Assembly (NCBI GenBank): GCA_964572045.1
Contig: CAZNEI010000019.1
Span: 1-42,740, forward strand
DNA from: CBDCKR01 sp964572045
Lineage (GTDB): Bacteria; Gemmatimonadota; Gemmatimonadetes; Longimicrobiales; Gaopeijiaceae
DNA: 42,740 nt
Direction of reading: 5' to 3'
Position 1 is the stretch's first letter. Each line of letters starts with the position of its first letter. Under the pieces are notes generated by a model, which saw only the letters and a program-made list of their open reading frames with translations, did no database searches and had not been told where the DNA came from. Below, in pieces: positions 35,086 through 42,740 of this stretch. A program made the position numbers and the translations under genes.

Positions 35086-37169
35086 TGGGGTGGCTGGCTC
35101 CCCTGTTCCTCGTCGGCCTAGTCGGGCTCGCCATCCCGATTGTCGTCCACCTGAGGGAAAAGCAACGCCGAACGGTCGTCGAATTCCCGTCGCTCATGTT
35201 TCTGCGTCAGATTCCGTTCCGCTCGGTCCGAAGGAGGAAGATCCGCCACTGGCTCCTGCTTCTCATGCGGTCCTTGGCCCTCGCTCTGCTCGTCGTAGCC
35301 TTCGCCCGACCCTTTTTCGAGGATGCCGAGTGGGCCGTCGGCTCCACGCTCGGTCCCACGGAGGTGGTGCTGGTGCTGGACCACTCCTACTCCATGGGAT
35401 ACGGCGACCGCTGGGACCGCGCCACGGCCGAGGCACGGCAGGTGCTGTCGAGCCTCGAAGCCGCTGACCGGGCCAGCTTGGTGCTTCTTGGGCAAGGCGC
35501 ATCGACCCCAGTGCGGTCTAGCTCCGATCCCCAGCGAGTTCTCGCCGCAGTGGACACGGCCCGCGTGAGCTCCTACGGTACCCGATACGGTCCGGGGCTG
35601 AAGCTCGCACAGACTATCCTGGAAGAGTCTGACCTGCCCCACCGCAGGGTGGCGATCATTAGCGACTTCCAGCGCTCGGGCTGGGCGGGTGACGAAGGCG
35701 TGCGATTCCCTGCGGGAACCGCAATCACCGTACACCCGATCTCGGACCCCGAGACCCCCAACGCCACCGTCGCAGGCGTCACACTGCGACGGGATTTCTT
35801 TTCGGGGCTTGAGCGAATGACCACGACGGTCCGCTTGACCCGGCGTTACGGAACCGAAGCGGTGGAGATGCCCGTCGCTCTTGAAATCGACGGTCAAGAG
35901 CTTCAGACGCGGCGGGTCGTCCTCGATCCTACAGGGTCAGCCACCATAACGTTCGACCCGTTTACGCTCTCGGAGCCCTACACCCGTGGCACCGTCCGGT
36001 TGGGCCCGGACAACTTGCTCTGGGACAACGAACTCCACTTCGTGCTCTCTCCCACGCGGGCTCTGAGGACGGTTATCTACGAGGGCGTGAGTCCACGCGC
36101 TGACGCGAGCCTATACATGCGGCGCGCGTTGGAGATCAGCGAGGAAGCGGCGTTCCAGGTCGAGGTCCGGTCCTCCACAAGCATCGGCACAGCCGATCTG
36201 GATGCGGCCGCCGTCGTGGTCCTAAACGACGTCCGGCTGCCCCAAGGAACCGCGTGGGATCGGATCCAGGGATTCGTGGAGGACGGCGGTGGCCTTCTGG
36301 CGATCCTGGGGGAGCGCAGCACATGGCAGTCCGGCATGGAAGACCTCTTCCCGGGCCCGTTTGGGCCGCCCACGGACCATGGACCCAACGTCGCCCGGCT
36401 CGGGTTCCTGGACTACTCGCACCCCATCTTCGAGCTGTTCAGCAGAGCCCGTACCGGAGATTTCGCGAGGGCACGCTTCTTCCGCTCGCGTAGTATCGCG
36501 GTGGATCCAGAACATCAGGTGCTCGCGCGATTCCACGACGGTTCGGCAGCTCTGATCGAACGGCGGCAAGGCAAGGGCCGGGTGCTGATGTGGGCGAGCA
36601 CACTGGACTCGTTCTGGAATGACCTGGTCGTCCAGCCGGTCTTTCTGCCATTCATGCACCAGGTGGCCCGGTATCTGGGCGGCTACGAAGAGCGAGCGCC
36701 TTGGTTTACCGTCGGGCAAGTCCTCGACCTCTCGGATCCCGAAGGGTCGGCGTTCGAAGACGAACTCGCGATCGACGAGGAGCAGGTCGCCCTCACCCCC
36801 GGAGGAGGAACCGTGTCGCTCCCCACGGAGGAGACGCCCCGCTTCCTCGGTCTCGCCGAGCATGGCTTCTATGAGGTTCGTCCACCCGGAACCAATCCGG
36901 ACAGGCCGTTCACGGTGGCGGTAAACGTGGACATCGCCGAGTCGGAGCTTGACGTCATGGACCCTCTGGAGCTGGCCGGAGCAGTCGCTCCGAGGGAAGG
37001 ACCGTCTGAGCCTGGAGCCACCGGCCAGTTGACGGGAGAGGTCAGAGCGAGGGATCAGGAGCGCCGACAATCGCTCTGGCGGTTGTTGCTGGTCGCAGCG
37101 CTGGCCCTGCTGCTGACGGAGACAGCTGCTTCGAACTGGCGTTCTCGCGCCTCGGAGAAGAGATTGTAG
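35085..37169 (+). CDS. BatA-type VWA membrane protein
   Basis: The 694-residue protein opens with the aerotolerance/BatA N-terminal domain: transmembrane helix 4-22, the RRTVVEFPSLMFL segment and a second helix 55-75. A VWA domain with MIDAS D99, S101, S103 (LDHSYSM) follows, then a beta-rich region, a GATase1-like domain (VVVLNDVRLP, GFVEDGGGLLAILGERS) and a C-terminal transmembrane helix (WRLLLVAALALLLTE). It is the same architecture as the 26158 protein but diverged. The soluble part should face the periplasm. It overlaps the DUF58 gene by one base. Confidence 0.9.
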   Translation: MGWLAPLFLVGLVGLAIPIVVHLREKQRRTVVEFPSLMFLRQIPFRSVRRRKIRHWLLLLMRSLALALLVVAFARPFFEDAEWAVGSTLGPTEVVLVLDHSYSMGYGDRWDRATAEARQVLSSLEAADRASLVLLGQGASTPVRSSSDPQRVLAAVDTARVSSYGTRYGPGLKLAQTILEESDLPHRRVAIISDFQRSGWAGDEGVRFPAGTAITVHPISDPETPNATVAGVTLRRDFFSGLERMTTTVRLTRRYGTEAVEMPVALEIDGQELQTRRVVLDPTGSATITFDPFTLSEPYTRGTVRLGPDNLLWDNELHFVLSPTRALRTVIYEGVSPRADASLYMRRALEISEEAAFQVEVRSSTSIGTADLDAAAVVVLNDVRLPQGTAWDRIQGFVEDGGGLLAILGERSTWQSGMEDLFPGPFGPPTDHGPNVARLGFLDYSHPIFELFSRARTGDFARARFFRSRSIAVDPEHQVLARFHDGSAALIERRQGKGRVLMWASTLDSFWNDLVVQPVFLPFMHQVARYLGGYEERAPWFTVGQVLDLSDPEGSAFEDELAIDEEQVALTPGGGTVSLPTEETPRFLGLAEHGFYEVRPPGTNPDRPFTVAVNVDIAESELDVMDPLELAGAVAPREGPSEPGATGQLTGEVRARDQERRQSLWRLLLVAALALLLTETAASNWRSRASEKRL

Positions 37170-37183
37170 AAGCGGAGGGCAAT

Positions 37184-40100
37184 ATGCAACGGAGGAGAGC
37201 TAGGGCCGCCCGTCACGCGGAAGTGGTGAGGGTGGTCAGACGGATTCGGCGTCGCTGGCGCACGCGTATCGCCGTGCGCGGCGTGGCGATGGTGTTGGGC
37301 GCGAGCCTCGTGGCGTTTCTCATCTCCGTCTACGGCCTCGAGCTCTTCCGCTTCAGCGCCCCGGCCGTCGTGTCCCTCCGGGTCCTCCTCTGGCTCACAG
37401 TCGCTGGACTCATAGCCCGGTTCATCGTCTGGCCGCTCTCGAGAAGGGTATCGGATGAGCAGGCGGCCCTCTACCTCGAGGAGAACGAGCCTTCGCTTGA
37501 GGCCACGGTGCTCAGCGCCCTCGAAGTTGGAGGCGACGATGTAAAGGCGTCCGAAGCCCTTGAGCGGCGCCTGCTCGACCACGCCCTCGACCGTGCCCGG
37601 AGGGTGGACTACGGACGGAGAATCGAACGGGGTCGGCTGTATCGTGCTTCGGGAGGCCTGGCCGCCGCTGCCTTTGCCACACTGGCCCTGCTGCTGTTCG
37701 GCCCGGTCCAGTTGCGCCACGGGGCAGCGGCCCTCCTGCTCCCGAACCGAAATGTGGAAACGGTCAATCCGTACTCGATCGCGGTTACACCGGGGAACGT
37801 GACGATCGCGCGCGGATCTGACCAACTCGTCTCCGCACAGCTCCTCGGCTTCGACAGTGACGACGTCCGGATCTTCGTGAAATCCGGACCGTCCGACGCC
37901 TTCGATCAACTCACGATGCTCCCCGGCGGGACCGAGTCCTTCGAAGTCCTCCTCATCGGGCTTAACGAGGACACACAGTACTTCGTGGCGTCATCCGGCA
38001 TCCGGTCGGCCACGCACAGCATCGAGGTCGCAGATCTGCCTTACGTGGAGCGCCTTGAGCTGGAGTACCATTTCCCGGCCTACACCCGTCTGCCACCCCG
38101 TACGGTCGAGGACGGCGGCGACATCGTCGCCCTCGAGGGGACGGAGGTGACGTTGAGGATCCTGCCCACCATGCTCACGCCGGGCGGGCGGGTATTGGTG
38201 AATGGGACGGCCGCCGAACTCGTGGACCGGGGAGATGGCATCTGGTCGGGCAGACTCAGAGTCGATGACGAGGGGTACTACGAGATCGAGTTGGCCCGTG
38301 CAGACGGTACGCTCGTCTCCGCCTCGCCCCAATACAGGATTGACGTACTCTCGGATCAGCCACCCTCGGTCTCCCTCTCCAAGCCGGGACGGGACACAAG
38401 GGCAAGCCCCATCGACGAGCTGTTCCTAGAGGCGAGGGCAGACGACGACTACGGGATCGCGGAGCTGGCCCTCGTCTATTCGGTGAACGGGGAGGCCGAA
38501 GACACGATCAGCCTCTACAGCAGTGCGCCAGCCCCTGAGGTCACCGCAGGCCATACCCTGTACTTGGAGGAGTTCGCCCTCGAGCCGGGCGACGTGATCT
38601 CCTACTATGCCCAGACACGCGACAACAATCGGCCAACCCGCGCGCGTACCGTCACCAGCGACATCTACTTCGTTCAGATCAGGCCGTTTCGCATCGACTA
38701 TCGACAGGGAGAGCAGAGCGGTGGCGGTGGGATGGGCGCCCCCGGCGCGGCGAGCAACGATGCTCTCTCGGACCTCCAGCGACAGGTAGTGGCGGCTACG
38801 TTTAACCTCGTGCGCGACAAGGAGGATCTACCCGAGCGCGAGTTCATGGAAAACGTGGTCAGCGTGCGGCTGGCCCAGAGCCGTATTCGGGAGCAGGTGG
38901 CGGGACTCCACCAGCGTCTTTTGGCGCGCGGAATGGGGGCCGATCCGCAGTTCCAGCGCATCGCGGAGCTTCTGCCCCAGGCGATCGAGGAGATGGAGAA
39001 CGCCGAGCAGCTGCTCGAGGACGGAAAACCCAAAGAGGCCATCTCACCCGAGCAGAAGGCCCTGCTTCACCTGCAGAAGGCCGAAGAGACGTATGAAGCC
39101 ACCGTCACGCAGGGAGGCGGAGGGGGAGGTGGTGGCGGCGGCGGGACAGCCTCCGCCGAGGATCTCGCTGACCTCTTCGAGCTTGAGCTCGACAAGCTGA
39201 AGAATCAGTACGAGACCCTGCAGCGGGGGGAGCGACAACAGGCGTCTGAGCAATTAGACGGAGCCCTCGAGAAGCTCAAGGAGCTCGCGAGACGTCAACA
39301 GCAGGCGGCCGAGCGGCAGCGTCGCCAGGCTTCCCAGCCGGGAGGGGGCGGAACCACCGCGCGGGGTCAACGCCAGCTCGCGGAGGAGACGGAGGAGGCG
39401 GCGCGTCAGCTTGAGAGGCTCGCCAGGGAGGCCAATGACCAGCGGCTGATGGAGGCTTCGAGGCAGCTGCAGGAGGCCGCCGCCGAGATGCGCCGCTCTG
39501 CTTCAGCGAGCGGGAGTTCAAGCGTGGCAGACGCTGCTTCTGCACTTGACCGGCTCGAAGAAGCCCGCCGCGGACTCGAGAGAAACCGTGTCAGTCGGCT
39601 CCGTGAAGACACTGAGGACGCGCTTGGACGAGCGCGGGAGATGGCCGAAGAGCAGCGGGGGATCAGTCGGCAGATGAGCGAGCTGGCCGAGAAGGAAGGA
39701 GCCGCTCTTCAGCAATCGGCGAGGCGCCTGTTCGAACGCAAAGAGTCGATGGCCGAGGAGCTCCGCGATCTCGAAGGGCAGATTGATCGCCTCGGAGGCG
39801 ACGCGCGCTCAAGCCAGCGAGCCGCGGCCGAGAGGCTCGCCGAGGCGGCCAACTCCATCCGGGACAACAAGCTCAAGGAGCGCGTGCGGTATTCGCGCGG
39901 CCTGATCGGCACGGGAGACCAAGATTACACACGTCAGTTCGAGGCCGAGACCCAACGCGCGTTCGACGAGCTTGAGGACCGACTCGGACAAGCCGTCGAT
40001 GCCGTGCGGGACTCCCCGGAAGCGGGTCGAACAGAGGCTCTGGACCGCGCCCGGGATCTGGTTCGCAGCATGGAGTCGATGTCGAGACGGCTCGGGCAGC

Positions 40101-40627
40101 GGGACCAACAGGGACAGCAGGGTGGACGGTCTCAGGGGAACCCGCCGGCCCAGCAAGGGGAACAGACTCAGGGGCGAGGAGGCGAATCAGAGCTCGGCGG
40201 TTCGGACCGGGGCGGCTCTGCAACACCCGACGGTGGCCGAGGGGACCGTCGGCCCGGAAGCGTCTCACCGGACGACATTCGGCAGTTCCGCGCCGAGATC
40301 AGAGAACGCCTCGGCGAGGTTCAGGAGCTCCAGAGGATTCTCGGGCAGGAAGAGCTCGTGGTCCTCGACGAGCGACAGCTCGACGACGTGGCGGCGGCCC
40401 TTAGGATGTTGGATAGCCAGCGCGTCTACCTTGATCGGGCCGAGGTCGAGCGACTCCAGTCTCAGATCATCGAGCGGCTGAGACAGTTCGAGTTCGGGCT
40501 GCGTCGGGAGCTGGAAGGGGGGGACCGCAACCGGGTCTTCGGCTTGGGGTCGGACGAGGTACCCGAAGGCTTCCGGGATCTCGTGGACGAATACTATCGG
40601 GCGCTCTCGCGGAATCCGGGCCGCTGA
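37184..40627 (+). CDS. DUF4175-type membrane protein with long coiled coils
   Basis: The 1147-residue protein has three transmembrane segments (about 30-50, 61-85, 156-173), a beta-rich, Ig-like part (about 190-500, e.g. PPSVSLSKPG, ADDDYGIAELALVYSVNG) and then about 550 residues of Gln/Glu/Arg-rich coiled coil. The coiled coil is broken by Gly-rich linkers, including a run of 11 Gly near residue 648. The last 90 residues form a more ordered helical end (EFRAEIRERLGEVQELQRIL). This is the DUF4175 family, found downstream of MoxR/DUF58/BatA genes; function unknown. The length could let it reach across the periplasm. The ATG has GGAGGG just upstream; it is the last gene of the operon. Confidence 0.85.
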   Translation: MQRRRARAARHAEVVRVVRRIRRRWRTRIAVRGVAMVLGASLVAFLISVYGLELFRFSAPAVVSLRVLLWLTVAGLIARFIVWPLSRRVSDEQAALYLEENEPSLEATVLSALEVGGDDVKASEALERRLLDHALDRARRVDYGRRIERGRLYRASGGLAAAAFATLALLLFGPVQLRHGAAALLLPNRNVETVNPYSIAVTPGNVTIARGSDQLVSAQLLGFDSDDVRIFVKSGPSDAFDQLTMLPGGTESFEVLLIGLNEDTQYFVASSGIRSATHSIEVADLPYVERLELEYHFPAYTRLPPRTVEDGGDIVALEGTEVTLRILPTMLTPGGRVLVNGTAAELVDRGDGIWSGRLRVDDEGYYEIELARADGTLVSASPQYRIDVLSDQPPSVSLSKPGRDTRASPIDELFLEARADDDYGIAELALVYSVNGEAEDTISLYSSAPAPEVTAGHTLYLEEFALEPGDVISYYAQTRDNNRPTRARTVTSDIYFVQIRPFRIDYRQGEQSGGGGMGAPGAASNDALSDLQRQVVAATFNLVRDKEDLPEREFMENVVSVRLAQSRIREQVAGLHQRLLARGMGADPQFQRIAELLPQAIEEMENAEQLLEDGKPKEAISPEQKALLHLQKAEETYEATVTQGGGGGGGGGGGTASAEDLADLFELELDKLKNQYETLQRGERQQASEQLDGALEKLKELARRQQQAAERQRRQASQPGGGGTTARGQRQLAEETEEAARQLERLAREANDQRLMEASRQLQEAAAEMRRSASASGSSSVADAASALDRLEEARRGLERNRVSRLREDTEDALGRAREMAEEQRGISRQMSELAEKEGAALQQSARRLFERKESMAEELRDLEGQIDRLGGDARSSQRAAAERLAEAANSIRDNKLKERVRYSRGLIGTGDQDYTRQFEAETQRAFDELEDRLGQAVDAVRDSPEAGRTEALDRARDLVRSMESMSRRLGQRDQQGQQGGRSQGNPPAQQGEQTQGRGGESELGGSDRGGSATPDGGRGDRRPGSVSPDDIRQFRAEIRERLGEVQELQRILGQEELVVLDERQLDDVAAALRMLDSQRVYLDRAEVERLQSQIIERLRQFEFGLRRELEGGDRNRVFGLGSDEVPEGFRDLVDEYYRALSRNPGR

Positions 40628-40709
40628 CGGCTGGACTCACGACCGGGGTAGGGATCCGTCTTCCCAGGGATGTTGGCCCGACAGCTAGAACCGTAAGCGG
40701 AAGATCTCG

Positions 40710-40740
40710 GGGGGACCGTCGCCTTTCCTCGGCTTCCCCC
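40710..40740 (+). terminator. Possible terminator at the end of the envelope operon
   Basis: GGGGGA-CCG (40710-40718) pairs with CGG and TCCCCC (40730-40740), with a 2-base bulge. It lies about 80 bases past the operon end, between convergent genes. A 12-base palindrome GGGGCGCGCCCC follows at 40741-40752. No T tract. Confidence 0.4.
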
Positions 40741-40778
40741 GGGGCGCGCCCCGCAAGCACCGCTCCCTTCGCCAATCG

Positions 40779-42089
40779 TCAGAACCGATTGTTGACGACA
40801 TTGTTGTAGATCGACCCAAACTCGAAGCTGAAGCCGACCGAGACTTCATACATGGTGTCGGTCGGTCGGTCGAATCGTCCCAAGAGGATCTCCTCGTCGG
40901 TCAGCCCGGCGCGCGAGATGAAGAGTTGGTCCTCGATAAACCCTAGTTCAGCTTCGATTTCGAGCTCCAACCCTCGAACGATGCGAAACTCGACATCCCC
41001 TGAGAGACTGATGTTCCATTTTCTGGAATCGTGCAGGTATTGGCGTCCGTCGATCGAGGCTCTCGATTCACCCCAAGGCTGCCGCTGAAACAGCTGAAGA
41101 CGAAGCTCATGAAGGGGCCGGAGCTCCTCGGTCTGGTCGAAAACGGTCTCCTCTGTCCAATCGAAATACCGGAGTCCTGCCTCATAGCGAAGCGTCAAAG
41201 ACTGCCGCGGCGCGTCTTCGTACGGGAAGAAGCTGTACTCGAGCGCGACGGAGGCATTGGAACCGAATCTCTCGTTCCTGCGGGTCGACGCGCCGGCTCC
41301 CGAGATCGTCCCGATCGACCAGTGGTTAGCCAGAGCGTATGCGAGCAATATGTTCGCTCTCCAGTTCGTCCGATCATCCCTGATCACTGAGCCGTCTTCC
41401 AACTCGCGCTCGTCCCTGCTCGAATTACCGAACCATTCGAACTCGGATTTCCAGGTCTGGGTCGTGCGCCGCGCCTCGACCGACCCCCGGTACCTGCGAC
41501 GCTTCTCGGTCTCCTCTCCCTCGAAATAGACGCTTGAGCTGATCTCGAAGACCCAGAAGCTCCACGGATCCTGCACCTGATCCGCCGCAACGAGGCGCGC
41601 CGTGCCAGGTTCGACCTCTTCGACGGCCGAGATCTCAAAGCCCCTCACCTGCCCGACCAAGACCGCATACCGAGCGAAGCCAGCCGCGATGACCCGAGAG
41701 AGGCCGCTCAGTACTTCATCCTGCGTATCGGTCCCCAGGGACGTCAGTGTGAGCCGGTCGTCCTGACCGGCCAAGTCCCGAAACCCGATGAAGTCGAACA
41801 CATATCGACGGCCTCCACCGCCGGTCCGACTGCTGGTGATGATCAGATGGACGTCAGCGAGGGTGCGGTCGCGCACCCAGTTAACGAAGGCTACTTCAGT
41901 CCGCAGATAGGCTGAAGAGCAGGGAAACGTTCGGCAGTCGAGGAAGACGCGCAGAGCATTCTGGCGGATCTCGCCGCCCGGGCCTTGGCCCCGCACGGGC
42001 ATAGCCCAAAGAGCCAGGCAAGAGAGGGCAAGAAGCAGGCTTCGGTAGCGAACCGGTGGACTCCGACCAATTGGGCTCAAGTCAGGCAA
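40779..42089 (-). CDS. Secreted outer-membrane-type protein with C-terminal barrel
   Basis: The 436-residue product has a signal peptide (hydrophobic about 15-33, ending VRGQ). An N-terminal domain (about 40-160) contains CRTFPC, two Cys that may form a disulfide. From about 170 on there are alternating strands with aromatic girdle residues, ending in VNNRF with a C-terminal Phe, the usual outer-membrane assembly signal. The family is not recognised, although the second half resembles DUF481-type barrels. The start is uncertain: TTG at 42089 or 42080, neither with a clear ribosome binding site. A TTGACT stands upstream on the minus strand. It is convergent with the DUF4175 gene. Confidence 0.65.
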   Translation of the reverse strand: MPDLSPIGRSPPVRYRSLLLALSCLALWAMPVRGQGPGGEIRQNALRVFLDCRTFPCSSAYLRTEVAFVNWVRDRTLADVHLIITSSRTGGGGRRYVFDFIGFRDLAGQDDRLTLTSLGTDTQDEVLSGLSRVIAAGFARYAVLVGQVRGFEISAVEEVEPGTARLVAADQVQDPWSFWVFEISSSVYFEGEETEKRRRYRGSVEARRTTQTWKSEFEWFGNSSRDERELEDGSVIRDDRTNWRANILLAYALANHWSIGTISGAGASTRRNERFGSNASVALEYSFFPYEDAPRQSLTLRYEAGLRYFDWTEETVFDQTEELRPLHELRLQLFQRQPWGESRASIDGRQYLHDSRKWNISLSGDVEFRIVRGLELEIEAELGFIEDQLFISRAGLTDEEILLGRFDRPTDTMYEVSVGFSFEFGSIYNNVVNNRF

Positions 42090-42465
42090 GACGCAAATGA
42101 AACACGTTCAGGAAGTCAACCTCTGGGGAAGGAGGAACCGCTACTGGGAGACGGCAATGCTCACCCCCGATTCTCGTGTGTCTTCAGCGGAAGACCGGTG
42201 CCAAGCCGGAATCGATCCCGTGCGTCGCAGGTTCAGGGCCAGGGCTCAGGTCGCATCCCCGGGGTGCTGAGGGGAGCGGATCATCTCGTCGCGCCCACAA
42301 GTGTTTTCCAACCCGGACATGAGCATGAAGGAGCCGGGGGGAGGGGCCGAGGGGGGTGTGATGGTGAGGGGTGGTGAAGGTGGGATGGTGGGGTGGGGGA
42401 GGAGGCGGCGCAAGGGCCGCCAGCCCCGAAGCGAGCGGAGCGAGCCGAGGGGCTGGCGGGGCCGG
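42090..42465. other. Gene-free, G-rich tract beside a transposase end
   Basis: No gene seen. From 42336 to 42410 the plus strand is strongly G-rich, with many runs of three to six G, and could form G-quadruplexes. A hairpin follows (separate entry). It may contain the end of the insertion element, but no terminal inverted repeat can be confirmed, because the other end is outside the window. Confidence 0.5.
42417..42459 (-). terminator. Hairpin directly behind the transposase stop
   Basis: Perfect 11-bp arms CCGCCAGCCCC (42417-42427) and GGGGCTGGCGG (42449-42459), with a 21-base loop made of GAGCG-type repeats. It begins 6 bases after the stop on the minus strand; a terminator or end structure of the mobile element. 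Confidence 0.5.
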
Positions 42466-42740
42466 TCATGCTGCGGGGTTCAGCGCCTTGGCGATGAGGT
42501 GGAAGAGCGCCTTGCGGGTCCGCTGGACCTCCTGGCCGGCCTCCAGGCTGGTCACGGTGTGCGCCGCGGCGTCGAGCTTCTCGAAGGTGGCGCCCGGCTT
42601 CAGATAGCCTTTGGCCCCGGGCAGCGACCGGAGCTTCTCGTACGGGGTCCTGACCAGCTCCTGGGGGTACTTCCTGCGGCGGCGCCCGTTCGCATCCTCG
42701 GCCTCGACCGCGAAGAGGCAGGTGCGGTGATGGTTGAGAA
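42466..42740 (-). CDS. Transposase, C-terminal fragment (cut by window edge)
   Basis: About 90 codons on the minus strand run in from the right window edge and end in TGA at 42466-42468. The peptide contains NHHRTCLFAVE, a charged RRRRKYPQELV stretch, RTPYEKLRSLPGAKGYLKPG and TFEKLDAAAHT. I recognise this as the C-terminal end of an integrase-core (DDE) type transposase in which a TPYEKLKSLP-like motif is typical. The 5' part is outside the window, so completeness and IS family cannot be judged. Start is not in the window. Confidence 0.65.
   Translation of the reverse strand, partial: LNHHRTCLFAVEAEDANGRRRRKYPQELVRTPYEKLRSLPGAKGYLKPGATFEKLDAAAHTVTSLEAGQEVQRTRKALFHLIAKALNPAA

Noticed and set aside
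42428..42448. GAGCG-type short repeats, possible CRISPR or tandem repeat
   Set aside because: Only a 21-base loop of a hairpin; no spacers and no cas genes.

Overview
The window is GC-rich bacterial chromosome with about 30 protein genes and no rRNA or tRNA gene that I could find. The gene content points to a Gram-negative-type (diderm) bacterium: many secreted beta-barrel-like proteins, a lipoprotein, a DUF5916-type CBM9/barrel protein, a PorV/UPF0164-like protein, DUF4159 proteins and a MoxR/DUF58/BatA/DUF4175 cluster. This mix is frequent in Gemmatimonadota and related lineages. That placement is an inference from content; no strong phylogenetic marker is present beyond infA and an HU gene.

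Left part (1-24.6 kb): mostly unrelated housekeeping and envelope genes in short units on both strands. In order: a secreted amidohydrolase, an outer-membrane-type barrel, a secreted M16 peptidase, a 66-aa protein, ApaG, a DtxR/MntR-type repressor, a zinc alcohol dehydrogenase divergent from a D-cysteine desulfhydrase/ACC deaminase-family enzyme, a DEAD-box helicase with a small hypothetical behind it, a low-molecular-weight phosphatase, an aminotransferase, a cysteine-less DsbA-fold protein, a 100-aa protein coupled to a degenerate DEAD-box protein, HU, IF-1, the DUF5916 protein, a zinc ribbon with a PorV-like protein, an alpha/beta-hydrolase lipoprotein and a ferritin.

Central to right part (25.0-40.6 kb): nine consecutive plus-strand genes, mostly overlapping or 10-14 bases apart. 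They are DUF4159, VWA/GATase-like membrane protein, caspase-like protein lacking the catalytic Cys, TPR protein with an HExxH metallopeptidase domain, a second DUF4159, MoxR ATPase, DUF58, BatA-type VWA protein, and a DUF4175 coiled-coil membrane protein. By analogy with MoxR/VWA pairs such as RavA-ViaA and NorQ-NorD, the likely theme is an ATPase remodelling VWA partners at the cell envelope. The added peptidase-like proteins and paired DUF4159 proteins make this the best candidate for a poorly described system.

Right end (40.6-42.7 kb): a convergent outer-membrane-type protein, a gene-free G-rich tract, a strong hairpin, and the 3' end of a transposase that runs out of the window.

Main unusual points: a pseudo-helicase that lost the Walker A Lys and the DEAD box but kept a DbpA-type RNA-binding domain; the Cys-to-Ala caspase-like protein; a metal repressor combining MntR-type ligands with a DtxR-type C-terminal domain; an apparently leaderless apaG promoter; and a 710-base gene-free gap between infA and hup with long perfect inverted repeats.
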